From Prevotella sp. (GTDB lineage Bacteria; Bacteroidota; Bacteroidia; Bacteroidales; Bacteroidaceae), in contig JAFQGS010000107.1 in the NCBI GenBank assembly GCA_017415455.1, positions 1-49,585 on the forward strand: 49,585 nucleotides of DNA, in the 5' to 3' direction. Shown here piece by piece: positions 1 to 8,180 of this stretch; position 1 is the stretch's first letter; each line of letters opens with the position of its first letter. The position numbers and the translations under genes are program-made. Below the pieces are notes generated by a model that saw only the letters and a list, made by a program, of their open reading frames with translations, was not told the origin of the DNA and searched no databases.

Positions 1-2
1 AC

Positions 3-1310
3 AAGGCATGGATTGATGCCCTGCTTGGTACGGCGGTATTGTCGTTGCTTATATGGTCCGCAATAGATACATGGCACAACAAGCCGGCGTTCGCGCGCCT
101 TATGTCCTACGACAATATAGGAAGCGTGGAGCACGAACTGACAAGGAAAGACCGCGCAATCCTGTATCAGCCTATATACCGTCTGGTGTTCAGCGTATAT
201 GCCAACAGTCTCACAGCGCAGCAGGTTGACAAGCTGGTGGAAGGCATAGATGACGTGAAAGTGGACAGTTGCTCGTTCAGGTCACCCAATATCGTTCTGA
301 TAATAGGAGAGAGCTTCAACCGCCATCACGCGCAACTCTATGGATACGACAAGCCAACAACGCCTTGCCAGAAGAGGCGTGCAGACAAGGGAGAGCTTAC
401 CGTTTACAGCGACGTGGTGGCTCCCTGGAATCTCACAAGCTTTGTCTTCAAGCATCTTTTCTCAACATATACGGTTGGCGACAAGGGCGAATGGTGTGAT
501 TATCCGCTCTTCCCAGAGCTCTTCCGGAAGGCGGGCTATCATGTCTCTTTCCTCACAAACCAGTTCCTCCCGCAGGCAAAGGAGGCGGTATATGACTTCA
601 GCGGAGGCTTCTTCCTCAACAATCCCCAACTCAGTGAGGCTATGTTCGACACGCGAAACTCCAAACTGTTCTATTACGATGAGGGTCTTGTCAACGACTA
701 TGACAGGCTGAAGAAGGAGAACGGGGAGAACAATCTGATAATATTCCATCTTAAAGGACAGCATGTAGACTATCACACACGCTTCCCAAAGGCCAGACGT
801 AAGTTCAACAAAGAGGATTACAACCGCCCTGACCTTAATGTGAAGGAGAAGCGCGTTCTTGCCAACTACGACAATGCCATACATTATAACGACTCCGTTG
901 TGGATGCCATCATTGGTAAGTTTGAGCATGAGAATGCCGTCGTGATATATGTCCCCGACCATGGCGAGGAGTGTTATGGCGAGGGAGTACACTTCTACGG
1001 ACGTATGCATTCGGCGGAAATCACAGCCCGCCTGGCACGCGAGGAGTTTGACATTCCGTTCTGGATATGGTGCTCGCATGACTTTATGGTGAGCAATCCC
1101 GACATATACAGGGACATCGTGCTGGCAAAAGACCGCCCGTATATGACCGACGCACTGCCGCATCTTCTGCTCTATCTGGGCGGCATACACTGCCCGGCTT
1201 ATCGTGAGGACCTTAACATCCTCAGTCCGCAATATAATGAGCAGCGCCCGCGTATACTTAAAAATACGACGGATTACGACAAGATTATGGACGCGGAGAG
1301 CAAGGATTGA
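3..1310 (+). CDS. Phosphoethanolamine transferase, sulfatase fold (5' truncated by window)
   Basis: The reading frame is open from base 3 of the window, so the gene begins upstream and its N-terminal membrane domain is mostly missing; the remaining 435 residues hold the end of one hydrophobic segment and then the catalytic domain. The nucleophile region is the motif IVLIIGESFNRHH followed by LYGYDKPTTP, and the C-terminal metal-binding motif is PDHGEECYGEG; both are typical of the EptA/CptA branch of alkaline-phosphatase-like enzymes. A serine sits where many family members have threonine. Members of this family move phosphoethanolamine from phosphatidylethanolamine to lipid A, core sugars or other glycans on the periplasmic face of the inner membrane. 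The exact acceptor cannot be told. It is followed after 39 bases by an acyltransferase gene in the same direction, which suggests a shared role in surface glycan modification. Confidence 0.88.
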   Translation, partial: KAWIDALLGTAVLSLLIWSAIDTWHNKPAFARLMSYDNIGSVEHELTRKDRAILYQPIYRLVFSVYANSLTAQQVDKLVEGIDDVKVDSCSFRSPNIVLIIGESFNRHHAQLYGYDKPTTPCQKRRADKGELTVYSDVVAPWNLTSFVFKHLFSTYTVGDKGEWCDYPLFPELFRKAGYHVSFLTNQFLPQAKEAVYDFSGGFFLNNPQLSEAMFDTRNSKLFYYDEGLVNDYDRLKKENGENNLIIFHLKGQHVDYHTRFPKARRKFNKEDYNRPDLNVKEKRVLANYDNAIHYNDSVVDAIIGKFEHENAVVIYVPDHGEECYGEGVHFYGRMHSAEITARLAREEFDIPFWIWCSHDFMVSNPDIYRDIVLAKDRPYMTDALPHLLLYLGGIHCPAYREDLNILSPQYNEQRPRILKNTTDYDKIMDAESKD

Positions 1311-1349
1311 TGACACACCCATGATTAACAAGTAATAAAAACAGTACAG

Positions 1350-2411
1350 ATGAAAGACAGCAACAAACTTCTTTCCTTGGCGGAATCTCAGTCACTGCGT
1401 GGCATTGCCATATTAGCCATCATGCTTCACAACTACTGCCACTGGCTGGGCTTTGCCGTAAAAGAGAACGAATTTACCTTCGACGCGTCACGTCCTCAGC
1501 AGATTTTAGGGCAGATGATGGCTCCCGATGCCAATATCTTTGTGCATCTGATGTCTTTCTTCGGCCATTATGGTGTTCCGGTGTTCCTTTTTATCAGTGG
1601 ATTCGGACTGGTGTGCAAGTATGAGAAGCCCTCGGCGGCTGGCATCGGAATACTTCCATTCACAAGGTATCATTATCTAAAGTTGTTCAAGATGATGTTC
1701 GTCGGCTTCGTGGCATTCACGATTATAGACTACATAACACCCGGAAGGCATTATTATGAGGCAATAGACATCGTGGCTCTGATGGGAATGTTCATAAACA
1801 TTCTTCCCAATCCAGACCGTATTATATGGCCGGGACCCTACTGGTTCTTCGGACTTATGATTCAGCTTTACGTCATCTGGCGCCTCGTGTTATATCGCCG
1901 TCCGTCGCGTAATGTCATAATACTTGTCGTGCTCTGCTGGCTGCTGCAGGCTTTCCTCACATCATCCAACGACCCGGGAGGCGTTGTGCTGAACAGAGTC
2001 CGCTATAATTTCATCGGCGGAATGCTGCCGTTCGGACTCGGAGTGCTGTATGCACGGCACGGAAAGGCATTCGGCAGGCACGCGTATATTGCCATGTTGC
2101 TGCTCTCGGTGCTGTTGGTCGTGGTCGCAAGCCTTACCTTCCAGTCATGGCTATGGGTTCCGTTGTTCATTGTTACAGGCTCTGTCGCACTCATAAAACT
2201 GCTCCCTCAGCGCATATCCGGCGTCTGCATGTGGCTGGGAGCAATATCCTCGGCTATGTTTGTGACACACCCTATACTGCGTAAGATATTCATCCCGCTG
2301 TCACGTCATGGCGAGGTGTATGCAGGATTACTGCTCTATGTCATGGCGTCTGTATGCGTGGCGTGGCTGTTTGCGCAGTTAATGCGCCGGCTTCCGGAGC
2401 CGAGACAGTGA
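1350..2411 (+). CDS. Acyltransferase family 3 membrane protein
   Basis: The 353-residue protein has about ten hydrophobic segments. Near the N-terminus it carries the family-3 acyltransferase signature: SLRGIAILAIMLHNYCHW, with the catalytic-type histidine in the first membrane helix, then GHYGVPVFLFISGFGL in the next. Members use acyl-CoA to add acetyl or other acyl groups to extracytoplasmic sugars such as O-antigen, exopolysaccharide or peptidoglycan. A second, clearly different family member follows 73 bases downstream. The ATG at 1350 directly precedes the conserved region, and no upstream start is better. The specific substrate is unknown; the neighbouring transferases suggest a surface polysaccharide. 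Confidence 0.85.
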   Translation: MKDSNKLLSLAESQSLRGIAILAIMLHNYCHWLGFAVKENEFTFDASRPQQILGQMMAPDANIFVHLMSFFGHYGVPVFLFISGFGLVCKYEKPSAAGIGILPFTRYHYLKLFKMMFVGFVAFTIIDYITPGRHYYEAIDIVALMGMFINILPNPDRIIWPGPYWFFGLMIQLYVIWRLVLYRRPSRNVIILVVLCWLLQAFLTSSNDPGGVVLNRVRYNFIGGMLPFGLGVLYARHGKAFGRHAYIAMLLLSVLLVVVASLTFQSWLWVPLFIVTGSVALIKLLPQRISGVCMWLGAISSAMFVTHPILRKIFIPLSRHGEVYAGLLLYVMASVCVAWLFAQLMRRLPEPRQ

Positions 2412-2484
2412 GCGCCTCCGCCTTATAGGTGACAGGTTTAGCGAACTTATGTTATAAAGAGAAATATATTAATAGCGTCAGGTT

Positions 2485-3507
2485 ATGAAAATACAGATAA
2501 AAGAAACATCCTTCTCAGCCCTCAGCACATATCGCAGTGAGTTGATGGGACTGGCAATGCTGTTCGTGATTCTTTTCCATGTGTGGCTTCCAAAGACTGA
2601 TCCTATGTTCGGTTTGCACCGCATTGGCAATGTGGGAGTGGATATGTTCATGTTCCTTAGTGGCATAGGCTTGTGGTATGCGTGGCAGAAGAAGCCTACG
2701 CTTAAGCAGTTCTATTGGAGGCGTTACATACGAATCTATCCCGCATGGCTCATAATGGCGTGCCTGTTTTATATCCCCAACTATCTCAATGTGGAAGGAG
2801 GCGGATACAGTCCTAATATCTGGCATCTTATCGCTAATATCCTTTTCAACTGGAGTTTCTGGCGAATCGACGACCTTACATTCTGGTTTATACCGTCAAT
2901 AATGATGATGTACACCTTTGCTCCGGCTTATATGAGTCTTATTCAGCGCTCTCCTGCATACCGTTGGATGCCTGTGCTGTTTATGGTTCTTGCCGTGATG
3001 GTGCAGTATTATCCTCCTGTCCACGCCGGAGTGGGGCACATTGAGATATTCTTCAGCCGCATACCGATATTCCTTTTGGGAGTGAACTGCGGCGAGTGGG
3101 TAAGAGAGCGCCGCACGCTGGAGCCCTCCGCCATGTGGCTCCTGCTGCTTGTCTTTGTCATGTCGCTGCTCATGTGTGTTGAGTTTGAGGAGTCATGGCG
3201 CGGCCGTTTCCCGTTGTTCCTTGAGCGCATGGTATATATCCCGCTCACAGTCAGCGGTCTTCTGTTGCTTGCTCACTTGCTGGATGTGTTGCCGCAGTGG
3301 GCTAATAAGGCTTTCGCTTTTGTTGGAACGATAAGTCTTGAGATATATCTCATCCACGCACATTTCGTCCTTAAGTACCTCGGACCATATAAACTGGGTT
3401 TCTGGCTGACAACAATATTACTGCTTCTGATAACTATTCCCCTCTCATGGCTTCTGCATAAGCTGGTAGGTTATATAATAAGTTTCTTCCCGAAGGATAT
3501 CAGATAG
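2485..3507 (+). CDS. Acyltransferase family 3 membrane protein
   Basis: The 340-residue protein is polytopic, with around ten membrane helices. The family-3 acyltransferase hallmarks are an FHVW histidine motif in helix one and GVDMFMFLSGIGLWYAW in the following helix, then a basic cytoplasmic stretch (KQFYWRRYIRIYPAWL). The RRYIRIYP-type motif is typical of the O-acetyltransferase branch. It is not close to the preceding acyltransferase, so the two probably modify different positions or sugars rather than being a recent duplication. It is co-directional with its neighbours and 71 bases upstream of the UbiA-family gene. Acyl donor and acceptor cannot be inferred from sequence alone. Confidence 0.85.
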   Translation: MKIQIKETSFSALSTYRSELMGLAMLFVILFHVWLPKTDPMFGLHRIGNVGVDMFMFLSGIGLWYAWQKKPTLKQFYWRRYIRIYPAWLIMACLFYIPNYLNVEGGGYSPNIWHLIANILFNWSFWRIDDLTFWFIPSIMMMYTFAPAYMSLIQRSPAYRWMPVLFMVLAVMVQYYPPVHAGVGHIEIFFSRIPIFLLGVNCGEWVRERRTLEPSAMWLLLLVFVMSLLMCVEFEESWRGRFPLFLERMVYIPLTVSGLLLLAHLLDVLPQWANKAFAFVGTISLEIYLIHAHFVLKYLGPYKLGFWLTTILLLLITIPLSWLLHKLVGYIISFFPKDIR

Positions 3508-3578
3508 ATTCTGACATACTGTCGGATGTGCTGTGAAAAGTTATTAAACGAGTTCTGTGATATATAAAACAAAGCATT

Positions 3579-4460
3579 ATGATAAAAGACTTTATAAAGA
3601 TAATCCGTCCTAAGCAATGGCTCAAGAATGTCTTTGTGCTTATTCCTGTGTTCTTTGGTGGAGCGCTTCTTGATGTCACTGAGGTCTTCGCCGCATTGGT
3701 AACGTTTGCTGCTTTTTGCTTCATGGCATCGTCGGTTTACTGCTTCAACGACATTATTGATGTTGAGGCCGACCGTCGTCATGCTGTGAAATGCACGCGT
3801 CCGGTGGCTTCCGGCGCCGTGAGTGTGCCCCAGGCGTATGGTCTTATGGCGCTGATGTTCTTCCTCTCACTGGCTGTTCTCACCCTGTTGGGCAGTAAGA
3901 TGATAGTGGTGGGCGGCATATTGCTGTTTTATTACGTAATGAATCTGCTCTATTGTGCCAAGATAAAGCAGTATGCCATTGTCGATGTGTGCGTCATTGC
4001 GTTTGGTTTTGTGCTGCGATTGCTTGCCGGTGGCGAGGCTACCGACATCTCGCTGAGCCGTTGGATTGTGCTGATGACGTTCCTGCTCACCCTCTTCCTC
4101 TCCTTTGCCAAGCGTCGCGACGATGTCATTAGGATGAATGAGACGGGCGAACCGCCGCGTAAAAACACTATAATGTATAATCTTACATTCATCAATCAGG
4201 CAATAACCATCACCGCCTCGGTAACACTTGTGTGCTATATCATGTACACCGTGTCTCCGGAAGTTATACAGCGCACACGCTCAGAGCATCTCTATCTCAC
4301 GTCCATCTTTGTCCTTCTGGGGCTTCTCAGGTATATACAGATAACCGTAGTGGACAAAGCCAGCGGCGATCCAACCAAGATGATGCTGCGTGACAGGTTC
4401 ATGCAGGCTGTTGTTCTGATGTGGGCTTTAACCTTCCTGGTTATCATTTACATACTTTAA
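3579..4460 (+). CDS. UbiA-family decaprenyl-phosphate phosphoribosyltransferase-like enzyme
   Basis: The 293-residue integral membrane protein starts with IRPKQWLKNVFVLIPVFFGG, closely matching the start of decaprenyl-phosphate phosphoribosyltransferases. It has the first aspartate-rich prenyltransferase motif NDIIDVEADRRH, followed by KCTRPVASG, and the later segments FVLRLLAGG and FAKRRDD. Family members transfer 5-phosphoribose from PRPP to a polyprenyl phosphate on the cytoplasmic face, the first step to polyprenyl-phosphoryl ribose or arabinose. The stop is only 10 bases from the next gene, a HAD phosphatase that could remove the 5-phosphate from the product. Alternative roles as a quinone-type prenyltransferase are less likely because of the N-terminal motif. 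The epimerase partners DprE1/DprE2 are not present in the window. Confidence 0.8.
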   Translation: MIKDFIKIIRPKQWLKNVFVLIPVFFGGALLDVTEVFAALVTFAAFCFMASSVYCFNDIIDVEADRRHAVKCTRPVASGAVSVPQAYGLMALMFFLSLAVLTLLGSKMIVVGGILLFYYVMNLLYCAKIKQYAIVDVCVIAFGFVLRLLAGGEATDISLSRWIVLMTFLLTLFLSFAKRRDDVIRMNETGEPPRKNTIMYNLTFINQAITITASVTLVCYIMYTVSPEVIQRTRSEHLYLTSIFVLLGLLRYIQITVVDKASGDPTKMMLRDRFMQAVVLMWALTFLVIIYIL

Positions 4461-4470
4461 TTGTCATTAT

Positions 4471-5142
4471 ATGAATACTGATACGTCATCATTTACAGAG
4501 CAGAACCTGTTTTTTCAGGATGCGGAAGACAACCTTACGCCAGTCGGTGAGGTGAAACATCTGCATGCCTTTGATTTCGACGGTACGCTGACCAGATATG
4601 ACTCTCTGCTTCTGTTTATATACTTCTCCTGCGGATTGAAGAGATTTCTCATGTGCTTTCTGTGTCATCTGCATCATCTCATAATGATGAAGGCAGGCAT
4701 GATGAGCAATGAGTCTGTTAAGCAGATGATATTCTCCTACTGTTTCAAGGGTGTCACGCTGGAGACGTTTAATGCCCAGTGCCGCGCTTTCGCGTCTGCC
4801 AATAAGTCGATATTGCGCCCTAAGGGCCTGGCGAAGCTGCGCCAACTGCAGGCAGAGGAGGCGACAAAGGTGCTTATAGTCAGTGCCAGTGTCACCAATT
4901 GGGTGGCTCCATTCTTCAGCGATATGCCACATGTTGAGGTGCTGGGCACAACCATCGAGGTCAGGGATGGCAGGCTTACGGGGCGCTTCCTGTCGCATAA
5001 CTGCTATGGAGACGAGAAGGTGCGGCGCATACTTGAGCGTTATCCCGACCGCACCTCATACCATCTCACTGCCTATGGAGACAGCAAAGGCGACAGGGCA
5101 ATGCTGAACTTCGCCAATGAGGGATACTATCGTGTGTTCTGA
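4471..5142 (+). CDS. HAD superfamily (subfamily IB) phosphatase
   Basis: The 223-residue soluble-type protein carries all four HAD motifs: DFDGTLTRYD near residue 32 (nucleophile and acid/base aspartates), the serine motif VSAS, the lysine of GDEKVRRI, and GDSKGDRAML. The helical cap lies between motifs I and II, as in the phosphoserine-phosphatase-like IB group. It begins 10 bases after the UbiA-family gene, so the two are probably translated from one message. The pairing suggests that it dephosphorylates the polyprenyl-phosphoryl-phosphoribose made by its neighbour; this is inference from context. The first 28 residues before the HAD core are weakly conserved, and a later start is not obvious. 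Confidence 0.82.
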   Translation: MNTDTSSFTEQNLFFQDAEDNLTPVGEVKHLHAFDFDGTLTRYDSLLLFIYFSCGLKRFLMCFLCHLHHLIMMKAGMMSNESVKQMIFSYCFKGVTLETFNAQCRAFASANKSILRPKGLAKLRQLQAEEATKVLIVSASVTNWVAPFFSDMPHVEVLGTTIEVRDGRLTGRFLSHNCYGDEKVRRILERYPDRTSYHLTAYGDSKGDRAMLNFANEGYYRVF

Positions 5143-5458
5143 GCGGAGCCCTCTCTTGCCGCTGTTGGGTGTTGAGGGAAAACAGGGCAATGACCCCTCA
5201 TTCTCCGATTTGATGCCCATGCCGAGCGGGATGATTCCGCACTGCGTTGCGAAAGGGCATTAAACGGGGGCTGACTGATGCCTTTTCACGCTGCGTTTGG
5301 ATATCAAACAGGAGCCGGATGATGCCCTTTCGCACGGTGGCATGACGTCATGCCGGAGTAGTTGTTGCATAGGATGTGGATATTAACATAAAAAGTCATA
5401 TTTAAATTGTGTGCCAATGCCCCAGGCATAGCACATCTAAACGGAAATTATATAGCAA
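5143..5458. repeat. Intergenic region with degenerate TTTGATGCC/GCATCAAAC repeats and a 16-bp palindrome
   Basis: No gene is evident here. From about 5207 to 5345 there are several degenerate copies of the dispersed repeat whose core is TTTGATGCC in one orientation and GGCATTAAAC or ATATCAAAC in the other, interleaved with GCGTTGCGAAAGG-like spacers. At 5339-5354 is a perfect palindrome, GGCATGACGTCATGCC. No clear -33/-7 promoter pair stands out before the next gene. The repeat family recurs in several other gaps in the window. Confidence 0.6.
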
Positions 5459-6895
5459 ATGCGAAACCCATTTAAGATATTCCTGGTGAAACAGGAGGAG
5501 AAGAAAGCCTCGCTCGTTGCGCTGCTTTCGTTTGTTGCTCTCAATGCTGTCATGGTGTGTGCTTACGCTGATAAGTTCATGAAAGTAAGCGAATCTTATT
5601 GGAATACGGTAGTGCGCACGTTTGGAGTGTCGGGCTTTGACCCCATAACCTACACCGTGATAACCGACTGGGAGGCTAAGTATAATGTCTATCGGCATCC
5701 CTTCCTTGCCTTCTTCGTATATCCGTTGAATCTCATTAACAACCTGCTCATCAGCCTTACGGGCCTTAACTTCGCACAGATACTTGTTGCGTTGCTGCTT
5801 GTTTTCTGCGGATTCTACACCTATATCTTCACCTATCGCATACTGCGCGAGCTCATAAAGATAAGCCGCTGGGATGCCACCATGCTCTCTGCCATGCTCT
5901 TCTCCTTCGCGTATGTCATGCTGTCGTTCATCGTTCCCGACCATTTCGGACCCTCAATGTTCCTTCTCGTGCTCTCGCTCTATATCTGCGGCAAGTGCAT
6001 TGAGCGTGGACGCAAGCTCAAGATATGGCAGACGGTGGTGCTCTTCATGCTCACTGCCGGTGTCACTCTTAGCAATGGCGTCAAGACTTTCATATATTCC
6101 CTGTTCGTAAACGGCAGGAGCTTCTTCCGCATCAAGCATCTCTTGCTTGCCGTCCTGCTGCCATCAGCGCTGATATGGGGCTTCGCACGCTGGGAGTATC
6201 GCACCTTTGTGTGGCCTGGAGAGATGGCGCGCAAGGAGGCGAAAGCCAAAGCCAACGAGCAGAAACGCCAGCGTTTGTTCCAGGCTTTCTGTGACACCAC
6301 AAGCCTGAAGGACAGAGCGGAGATAAGGAAAGCATTCCAACAGCACATGAACAAACGCATAAAGGCACGCTATCTGGCCGACCGCAAGAAGGCGTGGAAT
6401 AAGAACAAGGGCAAGCCTATGGCAAAAGGTGAGTTCCTGAGATGGACGGATGTCAGCACGTCAAGGCTTGAGACGGCGGTTGAGAACCTCTTCGGCGAGT
6501 CGTTACAGTTGCACCGCGACCATCTGCTGAAGGACACCCTGCGCAGCCGTCCGGTAATAATCCCATACCGCTGGGCCGTCAGCTATGTCGTAGAGGCGCT
6601 CATTGTGCTTCTGTTTGTTGCCGGAATATGGTGCGGCAGGCGCTCCCGCTTCCTGTGGATGTGCCTCAGCGGATTCGCCTTTGATATGTTCCTGCACCTG
6701 GGGCTGGGCTTCGGCATCAACGAGGTTTATATCATGTCAGCCCATTGGTTGTTTGTGATGCCTGTGGCAATGGCATTCCTCTTCAAGGCCCTCAGCGGCA
6801 GAAGCCTCCTTGTTCTGCGGACACTGGCACTGCTTCTCACGGCATACCTCTTTATATATAATGGCATACTGACGGTAGGATATCTTGTTTCCTGA
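5459..6895 (+). CDS. Polytopic membrane protein, DUF6080-like
   Basis: The 478-residue protein has roughly ten to eleven hydrophobic segments. Its organisation resembles the Bacteroidales family I recall as DUF6080, but this is not verified. The first extracytoplasmic loop has GFDPITYTVITDWE followed by YRHPFLAFFVYP. Further conserved points are SFIVPDHFGPSMF, GVTLSNGVKT and, near the C-terminus, SAHWLFVMPVAMA. A charged lysine/arginine-rich insertion at about residues 255-345 is absent from the paralogue encoded next. Acidic residues in a large first loop are a feature of GT-C glycosyltransferases, so a lipid-linked sugar transferase or polymerase is possible, but this is inference. It lies in a surface-glycan cluster, 41 bases upstream of its paralogue. 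Confidence 0.75.
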   Translation: MRNPFKIFLVKQEEKKASLVALLSFVALNAVMVCAYADKFMKVSESYWNTVVRTFGVSGFDPITYTVITDWEAKYNVYRHPFLAFFVYPLNLINNLLISLTGLNFAQILVALLLVFCGFYTYIFTYRILRELIKISRWDATMLSAMLFSFAYVMLSFIVPDHFGPSMFLLVLSLYICGKCIERGRKLKIWQTVVLFMLTAGVTLSNGVKTFIYSLFVNGRSFFRIKHLLLAVLLPSALIWGFARWEYRTFVWPGEMARKEAKAKANEQKRQRLFQAFCDTTSLKDRAEIRKAFQQHMNKRIKARYLADRKKAWNKNKGKPMAKGEFLRWTDVSTSRLETAVENLFGESLQLHRDHLLKDTLRSRPVIIPYRWAVSYVVEALIVLLFVAGIWCGRRSRFLWMCLSGFAFDMFLHLGLGFGINEVYIMSAHWLFVMPVAMAFLFKALSGRSLLVLRTLALLLTAYLFIYNGILTVGYLVS

Positions 6896-6936
6896 CCATG
6901 TAAGATGATAAACTGAAAACAGAAAAAACAACAGCA

Positions 6937-8175
6937 ATGACACTTAAGGATATATTCTGCATACGGAAAGACGAGCGTTTGCTCTCCGTCATGGCACTTC
7001 TTGTCATAGGTTTCTTCAACTATCTCATCATAAGTAAGTTCTATGTGCTTTTCGTTGACTATTACCGGGCGGAGGATTGGATAACATTCACACACAATTT
7101 CCACATGTCAGGCTTCGATCCTGTTACCTATGATGTTGTCGGAAACTGGCGAATCGGATACAGCATCATACGCCATCCGCTGCTGCCTTTTATGCTTTAT
7201 CCGTTCTATCTGGTAAATCAGTTGCTATGGATGATTACAGGTGTCAACTGCACTCAGTTCGTAGTAGGTGCCATTCTGGTGTTCTGCTCATTCTATTCGG
7301 TCATCTTTCTCAACCGCATCCTGCGCCATGTGGTAGGCATTGGCAAGTGGGATGCCATGTGGCTTACGTTCTTCTTCTTTGCGTTTGCCTACATACTGGT
7401 GGCAATAATAGTCCCCGACCACTTCTGTTTCTCCCTTTTTCTCATTCTGCTTACCCTCTATATGGGCGGCATTAAGATGCAAAGCGGCACGTTGTTCACC
7501 CTCCGTGAGGTGCTGTTGCTGCTCACCATCACCGCAGGTGTTACCCTCAGCAATGGCGTTATAGTACTGATTATTGTGGTGATGACCAACGGAAGCCATT
7601 TCTTCCGCCGTCAGTTGTGGCCCTCAGCGGCAGTTCTTGCCGTTCTCTTCGGCATAGGATACGTTATAACTGTTCTTCTTGACGAGACTGTCGGGGTGCA
7701 AGTCACTCATTGGATAAGCAACGACGTGCCTATGCTTTCTGTCATAATAGAGAACTTTTTTGGTGAAAGCATCCAGCTGCACAGGCAATATATGCTTGGA
7801 GATGCACTGGTAAGACGTCCTGTTCTGGTAGAATACACATGGTGGATGCAGTATGTTGTGGAGGCGGTGATAGTGCTGATGTTCGCCATTGGAGCATGGA
7901 AGGGGCGCCGTTCGCTGTTCATGCTCACCGGCATCTCATGCTTCTTGTATGCCTTTTTGCTTCATATCGTCATCGGTTTTGCCTATGTAGAGCCTTACAT
8001 TATGACAGCACACTGGGCGTTTGTGATACCTATTGCCATTGCATATATATATAAAGGTGTGAGCGAACGATGGCAATGGGCAGTGCGTATTCCTGTTATT
8101 CTTATCACGTTATACCTCTGGACCTATCACACTTACTGGCTTTACCGCTACCTTACGTGGCCTCTTAGGATGTAG
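6937..8175 (+). CDS. Polytopic membrane protein, paralogue of the preceding DUF6080-like gene
   Basis: The 412-residue membrane protein shares with the preceding gene the loop motif GFDPVTYDVVGNW followed by IRHPLLPFMLYPFYL, the IVPDHF motif, the GVTLSNGV motif, the NFFGESIQLHRQY segment and the C-terminal AHWAFVIPIAIA motif. It lacks the large basic insertion of the first copy, which accounts for most of the length difference. The pair most likely arose by tandem duplication and then diverged. A glycan-related membrane role, for example GT-C glycosyltransferase or polymerase, is plausible from the cluster but not shown. It ends only 5 bases from the convergent glycosyltransferase gene, with no obvious terminator between them. 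Confidence 0.75.
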   Translation: MTLKDIFCIRKDERLLSVMALLVIGFFNYLIISKFYVLFVDYYRAEDWITFTHNFHMSGFDPVTYDVVGNWRIGYSIIRHPLLPFMLYPFYLVNQLLWMITGVNCTQFVVGAILVFCSFYSVIFLNRILRHVVGIGKWDAMWLTFFFFAFAYILVAIIVPDHFCFSLFLILLTLYMGGIKMQSGTLFTLREVLLLLTITAGVTLSNGVIVLIIVVMTNGSHFFRRQLWPSAAVLAVLFGIGYVITVLLDETVGVQVTHWISNDVPMLSVIIENFFGESIQLHRQYMLGDALVRRPVLVEYTWWMQYVVEAVIVLMFAIGAWKGRRSLFMLTGISCFLYAFLLHIVIGFAYVEPYIMTAHWAFVIPIAIAYIYKGVSERWQWAVRIPVILITLYLWTYHTYWLYRYLTWPLRM

Positions 8176-8180
8176 GTTGG

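Noticed and set aside
462..1331. Long - strand open frame of 289 codons opposite the phosphoethanolamine transferase
   Set aside because: The + strand frame carries all family motifs, and the antisense frame has none and no plausible start region.
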